Assembly: GCA_963826795.1 (NCBI GenBank)
Contig: CAWGYT010000016.1
Span: forward strand, 59,300 to 123,299
From: CAWGYT01 sp963826795
GTDB lineage: Bacteria; Planctomycetota; Planctomycetia; Pirellulales; Pirellulaceae
DNA: 64,000 nucleotides
Reading direction: 5' to 3'
Shown: in pieces, positions 1 to 9,910 of the stretch
How positions within the stretch are numbered: the first letter of the stretch is position 1
How the letters are laid out: each line of letters begins with the position of its first letter
Translations under genes and position numbers: made by a program
The notes under the pieces: generated by a model
Told to the model about the DNA's origin: nothing
The model's input: the letters and a program-made list of their open reading frames with translations, nothing else
Database searches by the model: none

Positions 1-199
1 CATCACTCATTCCTCATTCTAATTGACGTCGCATTTCTGTCATCGTTTTATGCCGGGCAGGTTGGACGTTCTACGATGGCAAAGAACGCGTAGCCGACGA
101 CTCCTTGTGGGAGCGGGCGAGTCGGGCACAGAAATTGGGTACAATCCTGAATCATGGCTGGTCCGGGGTGATAACGTTTCTTGTCAACGACGGAATGAC

Positions 200-1741
200 A
201 TGTACTTCAACGATTGGCTCAGTCGGCGATGTCTCTACACGCCCGAGCGGTGGGCGGTTTTCGATGATGGCACCGGCCAGCGGTATCGCTACGCGGACCT
301 GAACCGTCGAGCGACGCAGGTTGCCAGCTTTTTGCAGCGCCGCCTGAACGTTCAACCCGGCGACCGTGTGGCTTGCCTTTCGGCCAACCGCATCGAGTAT
401 CTTGACCTGTACTTTGCCTGTAGCAAAATCGGTGCCGTGCTGGTTCCATTCAACATACGGCTGCCGGCCTCCGCCCTCCTGGAACTGCTAGTGGACTGCC
501 AGCCCCAGGTGCTTGCCTACGAGCCGACCTACGGAAAGATCGCCACGTCCGCTGGCATGCTTGACCCGACACCCCAGATGCTGCCGATTGAGGCGAGCTC
601 GGATTCCGGCGTCGTCGAGTCGCTGAGCGATGTGCTGGTCGCCGACCACGCTGACGCATCGCCAGAGATTTATCGGGCGGACGAGTCCGACGTGGCGATG
701 ATCCTCTATACCTCCGGCACGACTGGTCGGTCGAAGGGAGCGATGATCTCCTACCGGCAGATCCACTGGAACGCCCTGAACACGATCATCGGCCTGCAAC
801 TGACCCAGGAGGACACGGCGCTGCTGAACATGCCGCTTTACCACACCGGGGGGTGGCACGTCCTGTTCACGCCCCTGATGTTAGTGGGTGGTCGAGTTGT
901 CCTCCAGAAAGGGTTTGATCCGGTGCGATGCAACGCACGATTGGGGCCTGACCGGATCACGATCCTCTTTGGCGTGCCGACCACCTTGCGGATGATGAAA
1001 GAGGCCACCAATTTCGCGGCCGCGGATCTCTCGAGTGTGCGGTTTGCGATCTTTGGCGGCGAATCGTGTCCCATGCCGCTCATCCAGGCCTATGCCGAGC
1101 GTGGCGTGGCGATGCGACAAGGTTACGGCTTGACGGAAGCCGGTCCCAATTGTTTTTCACTCCCGGCGGAAGACGCGATTCGCAAATCAGGCTCGATTGG
1201 CTTTCCCAACTTCCACGTCGCCGCTCGGCTGATCAAAGACGACGGAAGCGAGGCCGGTCCGGGGGAGGTTGGAGAGTTGTGGATGAGCGGTCCGCACCTC
1301 TTTGCCGGGTATTGGGCCAGTCCTGACGAGACGGCCAAGGTGATGTGCGAGCGTTGGCTCGCCACGGGCGACCTGATGTCGCGCGATGACGATGGCTATT
1401 TTTATTTCGTGGGTCGCAAGAAGGAGATGTACGTCAGCGGGGGCGAAAACGTTTATCCGGCCCAGGTCGAGCGAATCCTGCAACGCCACGAGTCGATCGC
1501 CTTGGCCGCGGTGATTGGTGTCCCGGATCCCAAATGGGGCGAGACGGGTTGGGCATTTGTCCAACTGAAGCCTGAATGCCGCTTGGATGAAGCTCAGCTG
1601 ATCGCATGGTGCAAGCAACATCTAGCGACCTTTCAATGCCCTTCGAAAATCATCCCCCTCGAGAGTTTTCCTATCGGGACGTCGGGCAAGATCGACAAGC
1701 GATCGCTCGTCGAACTCGTCTTGCGGCAGGACCAACCATGA
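200..1741 (+). CDS. AMP-dependent acyl-CoA synthetase/ligase
   Basis: Predicted to activate a carboxylic acid (probably a fatty or aromatic acid) through an acyl-adenylate and transfer it to CoA in the cytoplasm. The phosphate-binding loop ILYTSGTTGRSKG lies near residues 168-180. The YGLTEAG motif, the GDL...GRKKEM hinge and the C-terminal GTSGKIDK catalytic lysine motif follow in the usual order. The reading frame is open further upstream (from position 23), but the residues before MYFNDWL do not resemble the family; starting at 200 gives 513 residues, a normal length. The stop overlaps the next start by 4 bp (ATGA), so the hydrolase is probably translationally coupled. The exact substrate cannot be read from the sequence. 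Confidence 0.88.
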   Translation: MYFNDWLSRRCLYTPERWAVFDDGTGQRYRYADLNRRATQVASFLQRRLNVQPGDRVACLSANRIEYLDLYFACSKIGAVLVPFNIRLPASALLELLVDCQPQVLAYEPTYGKIATSAGMLDPTPQMLPIEASSDSGVVESLSDVLVADHADASPEIYRADESDVAMILYTSGTTGRSKGAMISYRQIHWNALNTIIGLQLTQEDTALLNMPLYHTGGWHVLFTPLMLVGGRVVLQKGFDPVRCNARLGPDRITILFGVPTTLRMMKEATNFAAADLSSVRFAIFGGESCPMPLIQAYAERGVAMRQGYGLTEAGPNCFSLPAEDAIRKSGSIGFPNFHVAARLIKDDGSEAGPGEVGELWMSGPHLFAGYWASPDETAKVMCERWLATGDLMSRDDDGYFYFVGRKKEMYVSGGENVYPAQVERILQRHESIALAAVIGVPDPKWGETGWAFVQLKPECRLDEAQLIAWCKQHLATFQCPSKIIPLESFPIGTSGKIDKRSLVELVLRQDQP

Positions 1742-2820
1742 CCGACCCCAATCATCCTCCGAGCGATCATCTCGCGGGAATCACGGCCGGGCCGGTTTGC
1801 ACCGGGCGATTGAAGACGAACCTTCTGACCTGCGGGATGTCGGGCGGCGAGCCGGTCCTGTTTCTGCACGGCAACTTATCGGCGGCGACGTTTTGGGAAG
1901 AGACGATGCTGGCCCTTCCCTCGGCTTACTTCGCCGCGGCTCCCGATCAGCGTGGTTACGGGCAGAGCGATCCGGAGGCTCGGATCGACGCGACACGCGG
2001 TGTCACGGATTGGGTCGACGACGCCTTGTCCCTGGCGGACCATTTGGGCTGGAACCGCTTTCATTTGGTCGCGCACAGCCTGGGCGGGTGCGTCGCCTGG
2101 GGTTTGCTGGCGGTCGCCGCAAGCCGGCTGCGGAGCGTGACGTTGGTCTCGCCGGGGCCGCCCTGCGGCTTTGGCGGAGCACGCGGCGATCGCGGCGAAT
2201 TGAACCACGCCGACGGGGCGGGCTCCGGCGCGGCGCTCGTTCATCCTCGCTTGGTCGCGTGCCTGGCGGCCGGCGAGCGAGGGTTGAGCGACCCGCTGTT
2301 CTCGCCCCGGGCCGTGATGAATCGTCTCTACTGGAACCCGCCGCTGCGTCCGGCCCGAGAGGAACAACTGCTGACCGCGTTGCTGCAGGTGCACTTGGGC
2401 GACGACCGCTTTCCCGGCGACTGGACCACGTCGCCCCATTGGCCTGGCTTCGCCCCCGGGCAATTCGGCCCGGTCAACGCCATCTCGCCCCGTTACAATC
2501 AATGGGTCTTGCCGCGTCTGCTCGAGTCGCCGGACCGACCGCCCTTGTTGTGGATCTACGGCCTGGACGATCCGATCGTGTGCGACGGCTCGGCCTCCGA
2601 CGCCGGGATGCAAGGGCAACTGGGACTGCGTCCGGATTGGCCCGGGGCGGCGACGTTTCCGCCGCAACCGTTGCGGACCCAAGTCGAGTATGTCCTGAAT
2701 GCGTACCAGCACGCGGGCGGCAAGGTGCGGCGCCTGGGCCTCAACGGCGTCGGTCACACGGCCTACTTAGAGCGACCTGCGGAATTCCAGCGGGCCCTTT
2801 GCGAGCATTTGACGGACTGA
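1738..2820 (+). CDS. alpha/beta-fold hydrolase
   Basis: A 360-residue alpha/beta hydrolase. The strand-loop LFLHGN carries the oxyanion HG, the nucleophile elbow is VAHSLGG (Ser about 114), an acidic residue follows in IYGLDDP, and the catalytic His is in GVGHTAYLERP near the C terminus. It lacks a signal peptide and so is cytoplasmic. The ATG at 1738 overlaps the stop of the acyl-CoA ligase, which argues that both act on the same substrate, for example hydrolysis of an ester or thioester next to CoA activation. A longer open frame begins at 1606 inside the ligase gene, but the ATGA overlap fits better. Substrate unknown. Confidence 0.85.
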   Translation: MTDPNHPPSDHLAGITAGPVCTGRLKTNLLTCGMSGGEPVLFLHGNLSAATFWEETMLALPSAYFAAAPDQRGYGQSDPEARIDATRGVTDWVDDALSLADHLGWNRFHLVAHSLGGCVAWGLLAVAASRLRSVTLVSPGPPCGFGGARGDRGELNHADGAGSGAALVHPRLVACLAAGERGLSDPLFSPRAVMNRLYWNPPLRPAREEQLLTALLQVHLGDDRFPGDWTTSPHWPGFAPGQFGPVNAISPRYNQWVLPRLLESPDRPPLLWIYGLDDPIVCDGSASDAGMQGQLGLRPDWPGAATFPPQPLRTQVEYVLNAYQHAGGKVRRLGLNGVGHTAYLERPAEFQRALCEHLTD

Positions 2821-2932
2821 CCGCAGGAGCCGCGCGCGGCGGCTTGAACAATGACTTGAGCGGAACGTGGCTTGCCGACAACCCCGCCGTGTCACGGTCG
2901 AACAAGCAACGACGAAGGGAGGAATGACGGCG

Positions 2933-3789
2933 ATGACCCGGATTAACCAGATCTTGGACGAGGTTGGCGCGATTGCCTTTCCCGGTGTATTCGACACGCT
3001 CTCGGCTCGGATCGCCCAGCGAGTTGGATTTCCGATGGCCTTTGTCTCCGGCTACTCGGTGGCCGCCACGTCGATCGGCGAGCCGGACATGGGCCTCTTG
3101 ACGCAGACGGAGATGGTCGAGCGAGCCCGTCAGATCTGCGGCAGCGTCACGATTCCCATTCTCGTGGACGCCGATACCGGATATGGGAACCCGCTGAACG
3201 TGGTTCGAACGGTCAATCAGCTGATCGCGGCGGGTGCGGCCGGATGTTTTCTCGAAGACCAAGTCTGGCCCAAACGGTGTGGGCACATGCAGGGCAAACA
3301 GATCGTCCCGCGTGACGAATATCTGGCGAAGATCCAAGCGGCCGTCGAAGCGCGCGCCGATCGCGATTTCTTCATCGTCGCCCGCACGGATGCCCTGGCC
3401 GTCGCGGGAATCGACGAGGCCGTCGCTCGAGTCGAATCCGCTCGCGCGCTGGCGCGAACGCAAGTTTTATTGAGGCACCCGAGTCGCTCGAACGACTCGG
3501 CGAGATTGGCCGAAGATCTCCCGCCCCGAACGTGGCGAACATGATCGAAGGTGGCAAGACCCCCGTCCTGCCACGTGATGAACTAACGCAGCTGGGATTT
3601 CAGCTGATTCTCTATCCACTGACCGGCTTGTTTGCCGCCGCTCGTTCGATCGAACAGATGTACCAGAAGCTCCGAGCCGATGGAACGACGCTTGGTGAGG
3701 AGCACCGGGAAATGTCATTTTCGGAGTTTAACGAGCTGATCGGAGTCGAGGCCAAGTACGCTCAGGCGCGGCGGTTCGGCGTGGACTGA
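2933..3789 (+). CDS. isocitrate lyase/PEP mutase superfamily protein (frameshifted)
   Basis: Member of the ICL/PEP-mutase TIM-barrel family (methylisocitrate lyase, carboxyPEP mutase and relatives). The first half reads AFPGVFDTLSAR, then VDADTGYGNP (metal-binding Asp pair) and FLEDQVWPKRCGH, matching the family core. The frame breaks near 3451 in ctggcgcgaac and resumes as FIEAPESLERLGEIG...NMIEGGKTP. Adding one G (ctgggcgcg) restores a continuous protein of about 286 residues, the normal length. The break is therefore probably a sequence error, though a genuine pseudogene cannot be excluded. The ATG at 2933 is chosen over 2924 because GGGAGG at 2917-2922 is better spaced. It sits 112 bp after the hydrolase and is likely in the same operon. 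A C-C lyase or mutase reaction on a 2-oxo acid is expected. Confidence 0.82.
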
Positions 3790-3981
3790 ACGCAAGATCC
3801 GGATCTCACCATTCGAACCGGCGCACGCGCGTGGCCCTCGTCCGCAACTCGGGACGCCGCGGCCCATTTTTTTTCCAGGTGTCCTCCGAATTCCTGAAGG
3901 AGCGGGCGCGTCGATCTCGGTTGTAGCTCCTGAGGCCCTGCTCACGCCCGAACATCTCGCTGACCGAATCGGGAGCAAGCC

Positions 3982-4620
3982 ATGTTACCACCTGAAACAC
4001 CCGCTTCTGAGCCGGATCCAGGACGTCGCGAGGGCGAGTCGAACGACCCTCATCTGACCGGCGTGCTCCTCCAGGCGGCGGCGGGAGACGGGGATGCTCA
4101 GGAGGCGTTCTGCCGAATGGTCTACGACGAACTTCGCGCCGCCGCACGGCTTCTGCTTTGGGATGGGCAGCGGGCATCGCTCGAGCCTTCCGCGTTGGTG
4201 AACGAACTGTTCGTGCGCTTGTTCGATCGCGATCTGCTCAGGCAGCTTCCAAACCGACGTTATTTTTTCGCGACCGCGGTCGATCAGATGCGCAAGATCC
4301 TGATCGATCACCGCCGCAAGAAGCTGGCCGCGAAGGCGGGGGGCCATTTTGCGCGACTTCCGCTGGACACCGTGCTGGATCGGGTCCTCGACGGGCTTCA
4401 TGACCGGGCCAAATGCGACCTGGAGGATCTGGAACAGGCACTGCAGGCCTTGGCCCGACGCAAGCCGAGGCAAGCCGAAGTGGTTCGACTCAGGTTCTAT
4501 GGGGGACTGAATCACAGTCAGATCGCGGACCTGCTGGAGATCTCGGTCTCGACCGTCGAACGCGAGTGGCGCTTGGCGCGGGCCAAACTGTACGCTGAAT
4601 TACGCGGAGACGAGCGATGA
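3982..4620 (+). CDS. ECF-type RNA polymerase sigma factor
   Basis: A 212-residue sigma-70 family ECF factor of the type common in planctomycetes and acidobacteria. Region 2 covers EAFCRMVYDELRAAARLLL and the following FFATAVDQMRKILIDHRRKK; region 4 is the helix-turn-helix LRFYGGLNHSQIADLLEISVSTVEREWRLARAKL. GGGAG at 3971-3975 serves as ribosome site. The stop overlaps the ATG of the downstream Ser/Thr kinase (ATGA at 4617), so the two are made together. This arrangement is typical of ECF factors controlled by a membrane kinase instead of a classical anti-sigma factor. Confidence 0.9.
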   Translation: MLPPETPASEPDPGRREGESNDPHLTGVLLQAAAGDGDAQEAFCRMVYDELRAAARLLLWDGQRASLEPSALVNELFVRLFDRDLLRQLPNRRYFFATAVDQMRKILIDHRRKKLAAKAGGHFARLPLDTVLDRVLDGLHDRAKCDLEDLEQALQALARRKPRQAEVVRLRFYGGLNHSQIADLLEISVSTVEREWRLARAKLYAELRGDER

Positions 4621-7600
4621 ATAGCGAAAATGCTTCCACGCGAATCGACGAGCTTTTCGAGCGTTTGGCGGAACTTCCCACGGCAGAACGCGAGGCCTGC
4701 CTGGCACGAGAATGCACCGCGTCGCCGGAAATTCGCGCGGCGGTCGAGGCGCGCTTGAGGGCCTTCGATCGCGTCGCGAAAGATACCGAGTTCTTAGAGC
4801 CGCGCCCGCGAATCTCGCCGACGTCGTTCCGTCGGGCTTGCACATCCGCTGCCCGCATTGCCGGCACATGATCGAGCTGGTTGACGAAGGACTCGCGGAC
4901 AGCATGCAGTGCGATCAGTGCGGCAGTCACTTCCACGTCCTGGCCAGCCGCGCGGAACGCTCGGAATCGGCGATCCCTCGGCAACTTGGCCATTTTCAGC
5001 TCAAGTCGAAACTGGGGCACGGGGCGTTCGGGACGGTGTGGAGCGCCCGGGACACCGAACTGGACCGGACGGTCGCCCTCAAAATCCCGCGTCGCGGGCA
5101 ATTGGATCCCCAAGAGGCGGAAATGTTTCTCCGCGAAGCTCGCATGGCGGCTCAACTGAAGCACCCCCACATCGTGACCGTGCACGAGGTGGGATGCGAC
5201 GGCCCGACGCTGTACATCGTGAGTGACTTGGTCGAGGGCGAAACGTTATCGGACTGGGCGGCGGGTCGCCAGCTCGCCTATCCGGAAACGGTCCAGCTGG
5301 TTGTCAAGCTTGCCCGGGCCTTGGAGCACGCTCACTCGCGCGGCGTGATTCACCGCGATCTGAAGCCCTCGAATATCATGATCGATCGCGCGGGCGAGCC
5401 GCATTTGATGGACTTTGGACTGGCGAAACGCGACGCGGGCGAGATCACGATGACGCTCGACGGGCAAATCCTGGGGACGCCGGCCTACATGTCGCCCGAA
5501 CAGGCCAGGGGGGATGGACATCGCGCCGAAGCCGCCTCGGATGTCTATTCGTTGGGCGTGGTTTTGTTCGAGTTGCTGGCCGGCGAGCTGCCGTTTCGCG
5601 GAAACACCCGAATGCTGATCCAACAGGTCGTGAATGACGAGCCGCCGAGTCCGCGGAAATTTGACGCCCACGTACCGCGCGACCTGGAAACGATTTGCCT
5701 GAAGTGCCTCGAGAAAGACCCTTCGCGACGATTCGCATCGGCCGGCGATTTGGCCGACGAGCTCGAGCGATATGCGCGCCACGAGCCGATCCACTCACGC
5801 CCGCTCGGCCGCCGTGAGCGGTTCAAACGCTGGTGCCGACGGAATCCGCGCGTGGCCCGCTTGACGGCAGCGATGGCGGTCAGCGCGGTCTTGGGCTGTC
5901 TGTTGGCGGTCGTCGCCGTCGGCGCGGCACGCCGGGCCTACTTCAGTGCGCGTGAGGCCGAATGGAACCAATACGTCGGTGCGATTCTCTTGGCCAACCG
6001 CGAGCTCAACTCGCAGCGGCCGCAGCAATCCAACGCCGCTCTCGATTCGGTGGCCGCGAACCTTCGCGATTGGGAATGGCGGTATCTGAAACGAGCGAGC
6101 GGCGGGTCCGCTCAGCACTACTCGCTGCCCGAGGGAGAGTACGAGTTTGTCGGCCGCAATCAGCTGGCCAGCCGTGATCGGCGCGACGACCAACGGTATC
6201 AGCTGGCACTGCCCAATGGCCCTCAACCGATCTCTGAGCCGACGCCATGGGTCGTCGAGAAGGCAAGTCTCCCGCTGAGACTGCGGCATAAGCGAACGAA
6301 GCAGGCGTTGCGATTCGACGGGGTTCACCATGCAACCTTCAGCGCCGACGGACGTTACCTCGCCATGCAGCGGAATCGTGGCGAAGAGTCCACACTGGCT
6401 TTGGTTGATCTTGCCGATGGCAAGCAAATCGCGGAGTACGGGACACGCGTGTCCGCCTGGGCCTTTGCCGACGATCGTCCGACCTTGGCAGTCGGCGATG
6501 GGACGCATTACTTGATCGTCGAGCTACCGTCGCGTCGCGTGGTTCGCCACCTGCAGAACATGGCGAGCAGTACGCAGATGCGGTTTTCACCGAACGGCGG
6601 GAAGTTGGTCGTCGTGAACCAATTTGACACGGTGACGGTCGTCGACGTGGAAAAGGGAACCCAGGATTCCGCGTTCGAAAGTCCCGTGCAAAATCTTGCC
6701 ATGGACCCGTCAGGCAAGTGGATCGCGACCCTCAATCGGGACGGCTCAATCGGCGTTTGGAATGTCGAAACACGCACTCGAGAACATGCCTTCGCAGGCG
6801 ACACGGCGATCACGGATCTTCGAATGCTGGACAGTTCACACGTGGCGACGGTGCGGAAGAGGACCATCCAAATCTGGAGTCGAGCGCAGGCAAAGACGCC
6901 CGTCGAAGTCGCGACGCGCAGTCATGGAACGTCGTTCAGTCCCAGCGGACGATTTCTGTTTGTCGAGACTCGGGGGAAGATCCAGGCGTGGGATGCTGTC
7001 GCGGGCCGGTTCGTCGACTCGCTGAAGGCCAGCCGCCGGCCGGTCATGTCGCCCGCCGAGACGCGGGCCGTGCTCTTGCAACAAAATGCGAACGAGAAGA
7101 CGGTGCAGGTTGTGGATCTGGATCGCAACGAAACGCTGTTGACCGTGCCCGACGTCGCCGAGTATTTCTTCGCCGACGAGCAGTATCTGATCGGGATCGG
7201 GCCGGCATCCGAGGCCGCCGTGTACGATCTCGACGCGCGAGCCTTGGTCTATTCAACGGTCGGTTTTGAGGCGCGTTTGCCTCGCGTCACGAGTAGACCA
7301 CGGCCCGCTGCGGATGACGAGCCGTCTGACGCGAGGCCCCTTGGCTGGATAATCGTGAGTCCAGATGACGGTCGGGAACTCGGGTTCGAGCCGGTCGGGG
7401 ATGGGAATGTGTTTGACATGACCCATCGTCTCGTGCGGAGCATGAACGCCCTCTATTGTGCCCTCGTCTACGTCCGTGACGAGTCGATCTGTTGCAGTGT
7501 CTGGAGACTCGATCGCCCAGAGCGTGTGGCACAAATGCGAATCGCGCCACGAAACGCGATGTCGCGCTGGTTTTCGGAGCCAATCGAACTGAGCTCGCAG

Positions 7601-8512
7601 GCGGAATTTATCCGCCTGGGTGGCGAGGTGAGGGATTTGAAGTCGGGCGAGGTCGTGATCGACGATCTCGTGACCGCCCGTTTCTCACCCTCCGGTCCAC
7701 GGATCGCTGTCGCGAAAAAAGATGGAACCGTTCAGGAGTGGGACCTGAAGCAGCAGCGCAGCATTCGCGCTTTCGCCCTCCGCGGGGCGGCCGTCCATGA
7801 CTTGGCCTACTCCCCGGATGGACAGGAAATCGCAATTCTCGATTCAAAAAAACGCATCTCCATCTTCGCAACGGATGGGCCTGCCGCGAGACGCGTGATC
7901 CAGCTGGAATCGGCGTGGGACCGAATCGCCTACTCCGCGACAAAGGAGATTCTGCTGATTGGCTCGAAGCGGCTGGGAGTCTGCAACTCAACAGGTGAAA
8001 CCCTTCGCACGTTTCGCCCGCAGTCCGGCGCGCTGCGGCACGGCAAGGGCACGAGCGAACAACCTCCGTCACAGATTTTGTGGTACGACGCCCAGCGGCG
8101 TGCGATCGAATTGCTGAAGCCGGGATTCAGACGGACCGACGGACGCGCGGGAAATGTTCTCCGCGAACTGGATGCGGTTCACCCGGCCGATCGTTTGGGC
8201 CAGATCGAACTGGCCGAGGACCTGGCCCAGGCGCACGCGATCCCGGGCACCAACCGGATCGTGACGCTGGAATCGGACGGAGCCCTGCGGGTCTGGGACT
8301 TGAAAACAATGCAGGAGATGTTGATCCTGCGCGAGCCTACCGGGAAAAAGGAAACGTCACGATCGACCGGATTTGATCGCACGAAGATCCTTTCCCGAAA
8401 CTCCGTCGTGGGTCCCGGTGAGGGCAGTTTGCGGCTGTCGCCCGATGGGAACCGACTGTGTTTGCACCTGGCCGACGGACCCGTGCTGCTCTATGACGCC
8501 ACGTTGGACTGA
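4617..8512 (+). CDS. transmembrane Ser/Thr protein kinase with zinc-ribbon and WD40-like repeats (frameshifted)
   Basis: Large Hanks-type kinase coupled to the sigma factor. The N-terminal segment (MNSENASTRIDELFERLAEL) is in the frame starting at 4617. The rest is in another frame, which joins near 4802 if one G is added (gag ccg gcg ccc), giving about 1,299 residues. A CPHC...CDQCG zinc ribbon precedes the kinase domain, which has LGHGAFGTVW, the VALKIP lysine, HRDLKPSNIM, DFGLAK and MSPEQ. A single membrane helix (AVSAVLGCLLAVVAVGA) follows. The remaining roughly 850 residues are WD40/beta-propeller-like and probably extracytoplasmic. It most likely phosphorylates the sigma factor or its partners in response to an envelope signal. 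It is probably one gene split by a sequencing indel. Confidence 0.85.
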
Positions 8513-8647
8513 AGGACGCGAATCGATCCGACGTGAGCACGGAGCCGGAACGATCCCCGCGGAGCCGCTGAGGGCACGGGATTTGCGGCTGTGTGAGTTT
8601 GGCGGGAAGTTTTCTTTTCGGGCAGCCTTTCCGCGGAGGATCGATCG

Positions 8648-9910
8648 ATGATTGCCTCGACCAAGAGTTCGCCCCCGGACGCCGTGACCGTTGCGGGGCT
8701 TCACGTGGGTAAATGGTGGCACAAGGAAGGCGACCGCGTCGTCTGCGATTTATGTCCCCGCCGGTGTGCCCTGAAGGATGGCAACCGCGGATTCTGTTTT
8801 ATACGGCAAAATGTCGGCGGACAGATCGTCTTGGACACGTACGGCCGGAGCACTGGTTTTTGCGTCGACCCGGTCGAAAAGAAGCCACTGAGCCATTTCT
8901 ATCCTGGGACCAGCGTCTTGTCGTTTGGGACGGCGGGCTGCAATCTCGGCTGCAAGTTCTGCCAGGCGTGGGAGATCACCAAATCCCGTCACGTTCTGGA
9001 TCGGCTGAGTCAACGGGCCACGCCGGAAGTGATTGCCGAAGCGGCGCTCCAGTTGGGATGTCGCAGTGTGGCATTTACGTACAACGATCCCGTGATTTGG
9101 GCGGAATACGCGATTGACACGGCCCACGCCTGCCACCGGCGGGGTCTGAAGACGATTGCCGTCACCGCCGGTTACATTTGCCCCGAGCCACGGGAGGCGT
9201 TTTTTGAGGTGATGGACGCGGCGAACGTCGATCTGAAAGGATTTACCGAGCAGTTTTATCAGCATTACACGCTCTCGCACCTGGAACCGGTTCTCGACAC
9301 GCTACGCTGGATCAAGCAACACAGCTCGGTTTGGCTGGAGTTGACGAACCTGGTCATTCCGGGCGCTAATGATCAGCCGGACGAGATCCGGCGGATGTGT
9401 GCTTGGATCGCTCGGGAACTGGGCGATGACGTTCCGCTTCACTTCACGGCATTTCATCCCGACTTCCGCATGAGGGATCGTCCGCCCACACCGCCGGAGA
9501 CGTTGAATGAGGCCCGCGATCTGGCTCTCGAGGTCGGACTCAAATATGTCTATGTGGGCAACGTCTTCGACGTCGCTCGGGAAAGCACTTATTGCCCCAG
9601 GTGCGGAATGAGGTTGATCGAACGACTCTGGCATGATGTGGGCGAATATCACCTCAAACACGGATCATGTGACCGATGTGGTACGACGATCGCTGGGCAT
9701 TTCGAGGACCAGCCTGGGCATTGGGGTGCTCGCCGCCTGCCGGTCGATCCGGCCGAGTGGGTTCCCGACGTGGGCCATGGAGGCTCAGCACGGTGTGACG
9801 GCTTAAAATTGGAACGTCCAGTAGGCGAGTTCCCGGACCACGAACCAAGGCCGCAGGTTGCGCTGGTCCGGCGGCGAGTTATGTTCCAACAACATCTCGA
9901 CGTCATGTAA
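8648..9910 (+). CDS. amrS: AmmeMemoRadiSam system radical SAM enzyme AmrS
   Basis: A 420-residue radical SAM protein. An N-terminal CDLCPRRC motif precedes the 4Fe-4S motif CNLGCKFC (Cys 98, 102, 105). The segments FTYNDPVIW, VTAGYI, NVDLKGF and FHPDFRM are characteristic of AmrS, the radical SAM partner of AMMECR1 and Memo. A C-terminal CPRCGMRL...CDRCGT zinc-ribbon pair follows. AMMECR1 and Memo are not in this window. GGAGG at 8635-8639 fixes the start. The last 36 residues overlap the opposing DUF900 gene by 108 bp and are not family-like, so the true stop may have been lost through an indel near 9780. The reaction of the family is not established. Confidence 0.87.
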   Translation: MIASTKSSPPDAVTVAGLHVGKWWHKEGDRVVCDLCPRRCALKDGNRGFCFIRQNVGGQIVLDTYGRSTGFCVDPVEKKPLSHFYPGTSVLSFGTAGCNLGCKFCQAWEITKSRHVLDRLSQRATPEVIAEAALQLGCRSVAFTYNDPVIWAEYAIDTAHACHRRGLKTIAVTAGYICPEPREAFFEVMDAANVDLKGFTEQFYQHYTLSHLEPVLDTLRWIKQHSSVWLELTNLVIPGANDQPDEIRRMCAWIARELGDDVPLHFTAFHPDFRMRDRPPTPPETLNEARDLALEVGLKYVYVGNVFDVARESTYCPRCGMRLIERLWHDVGEYHLKHGSCDRCGTTIAGHFEDQPGHWGARRLPVDPAEWVPDVGHGGSARCDGLKLERPVGEFPDHEPRPQVALVRRRVMFQQHLDVM

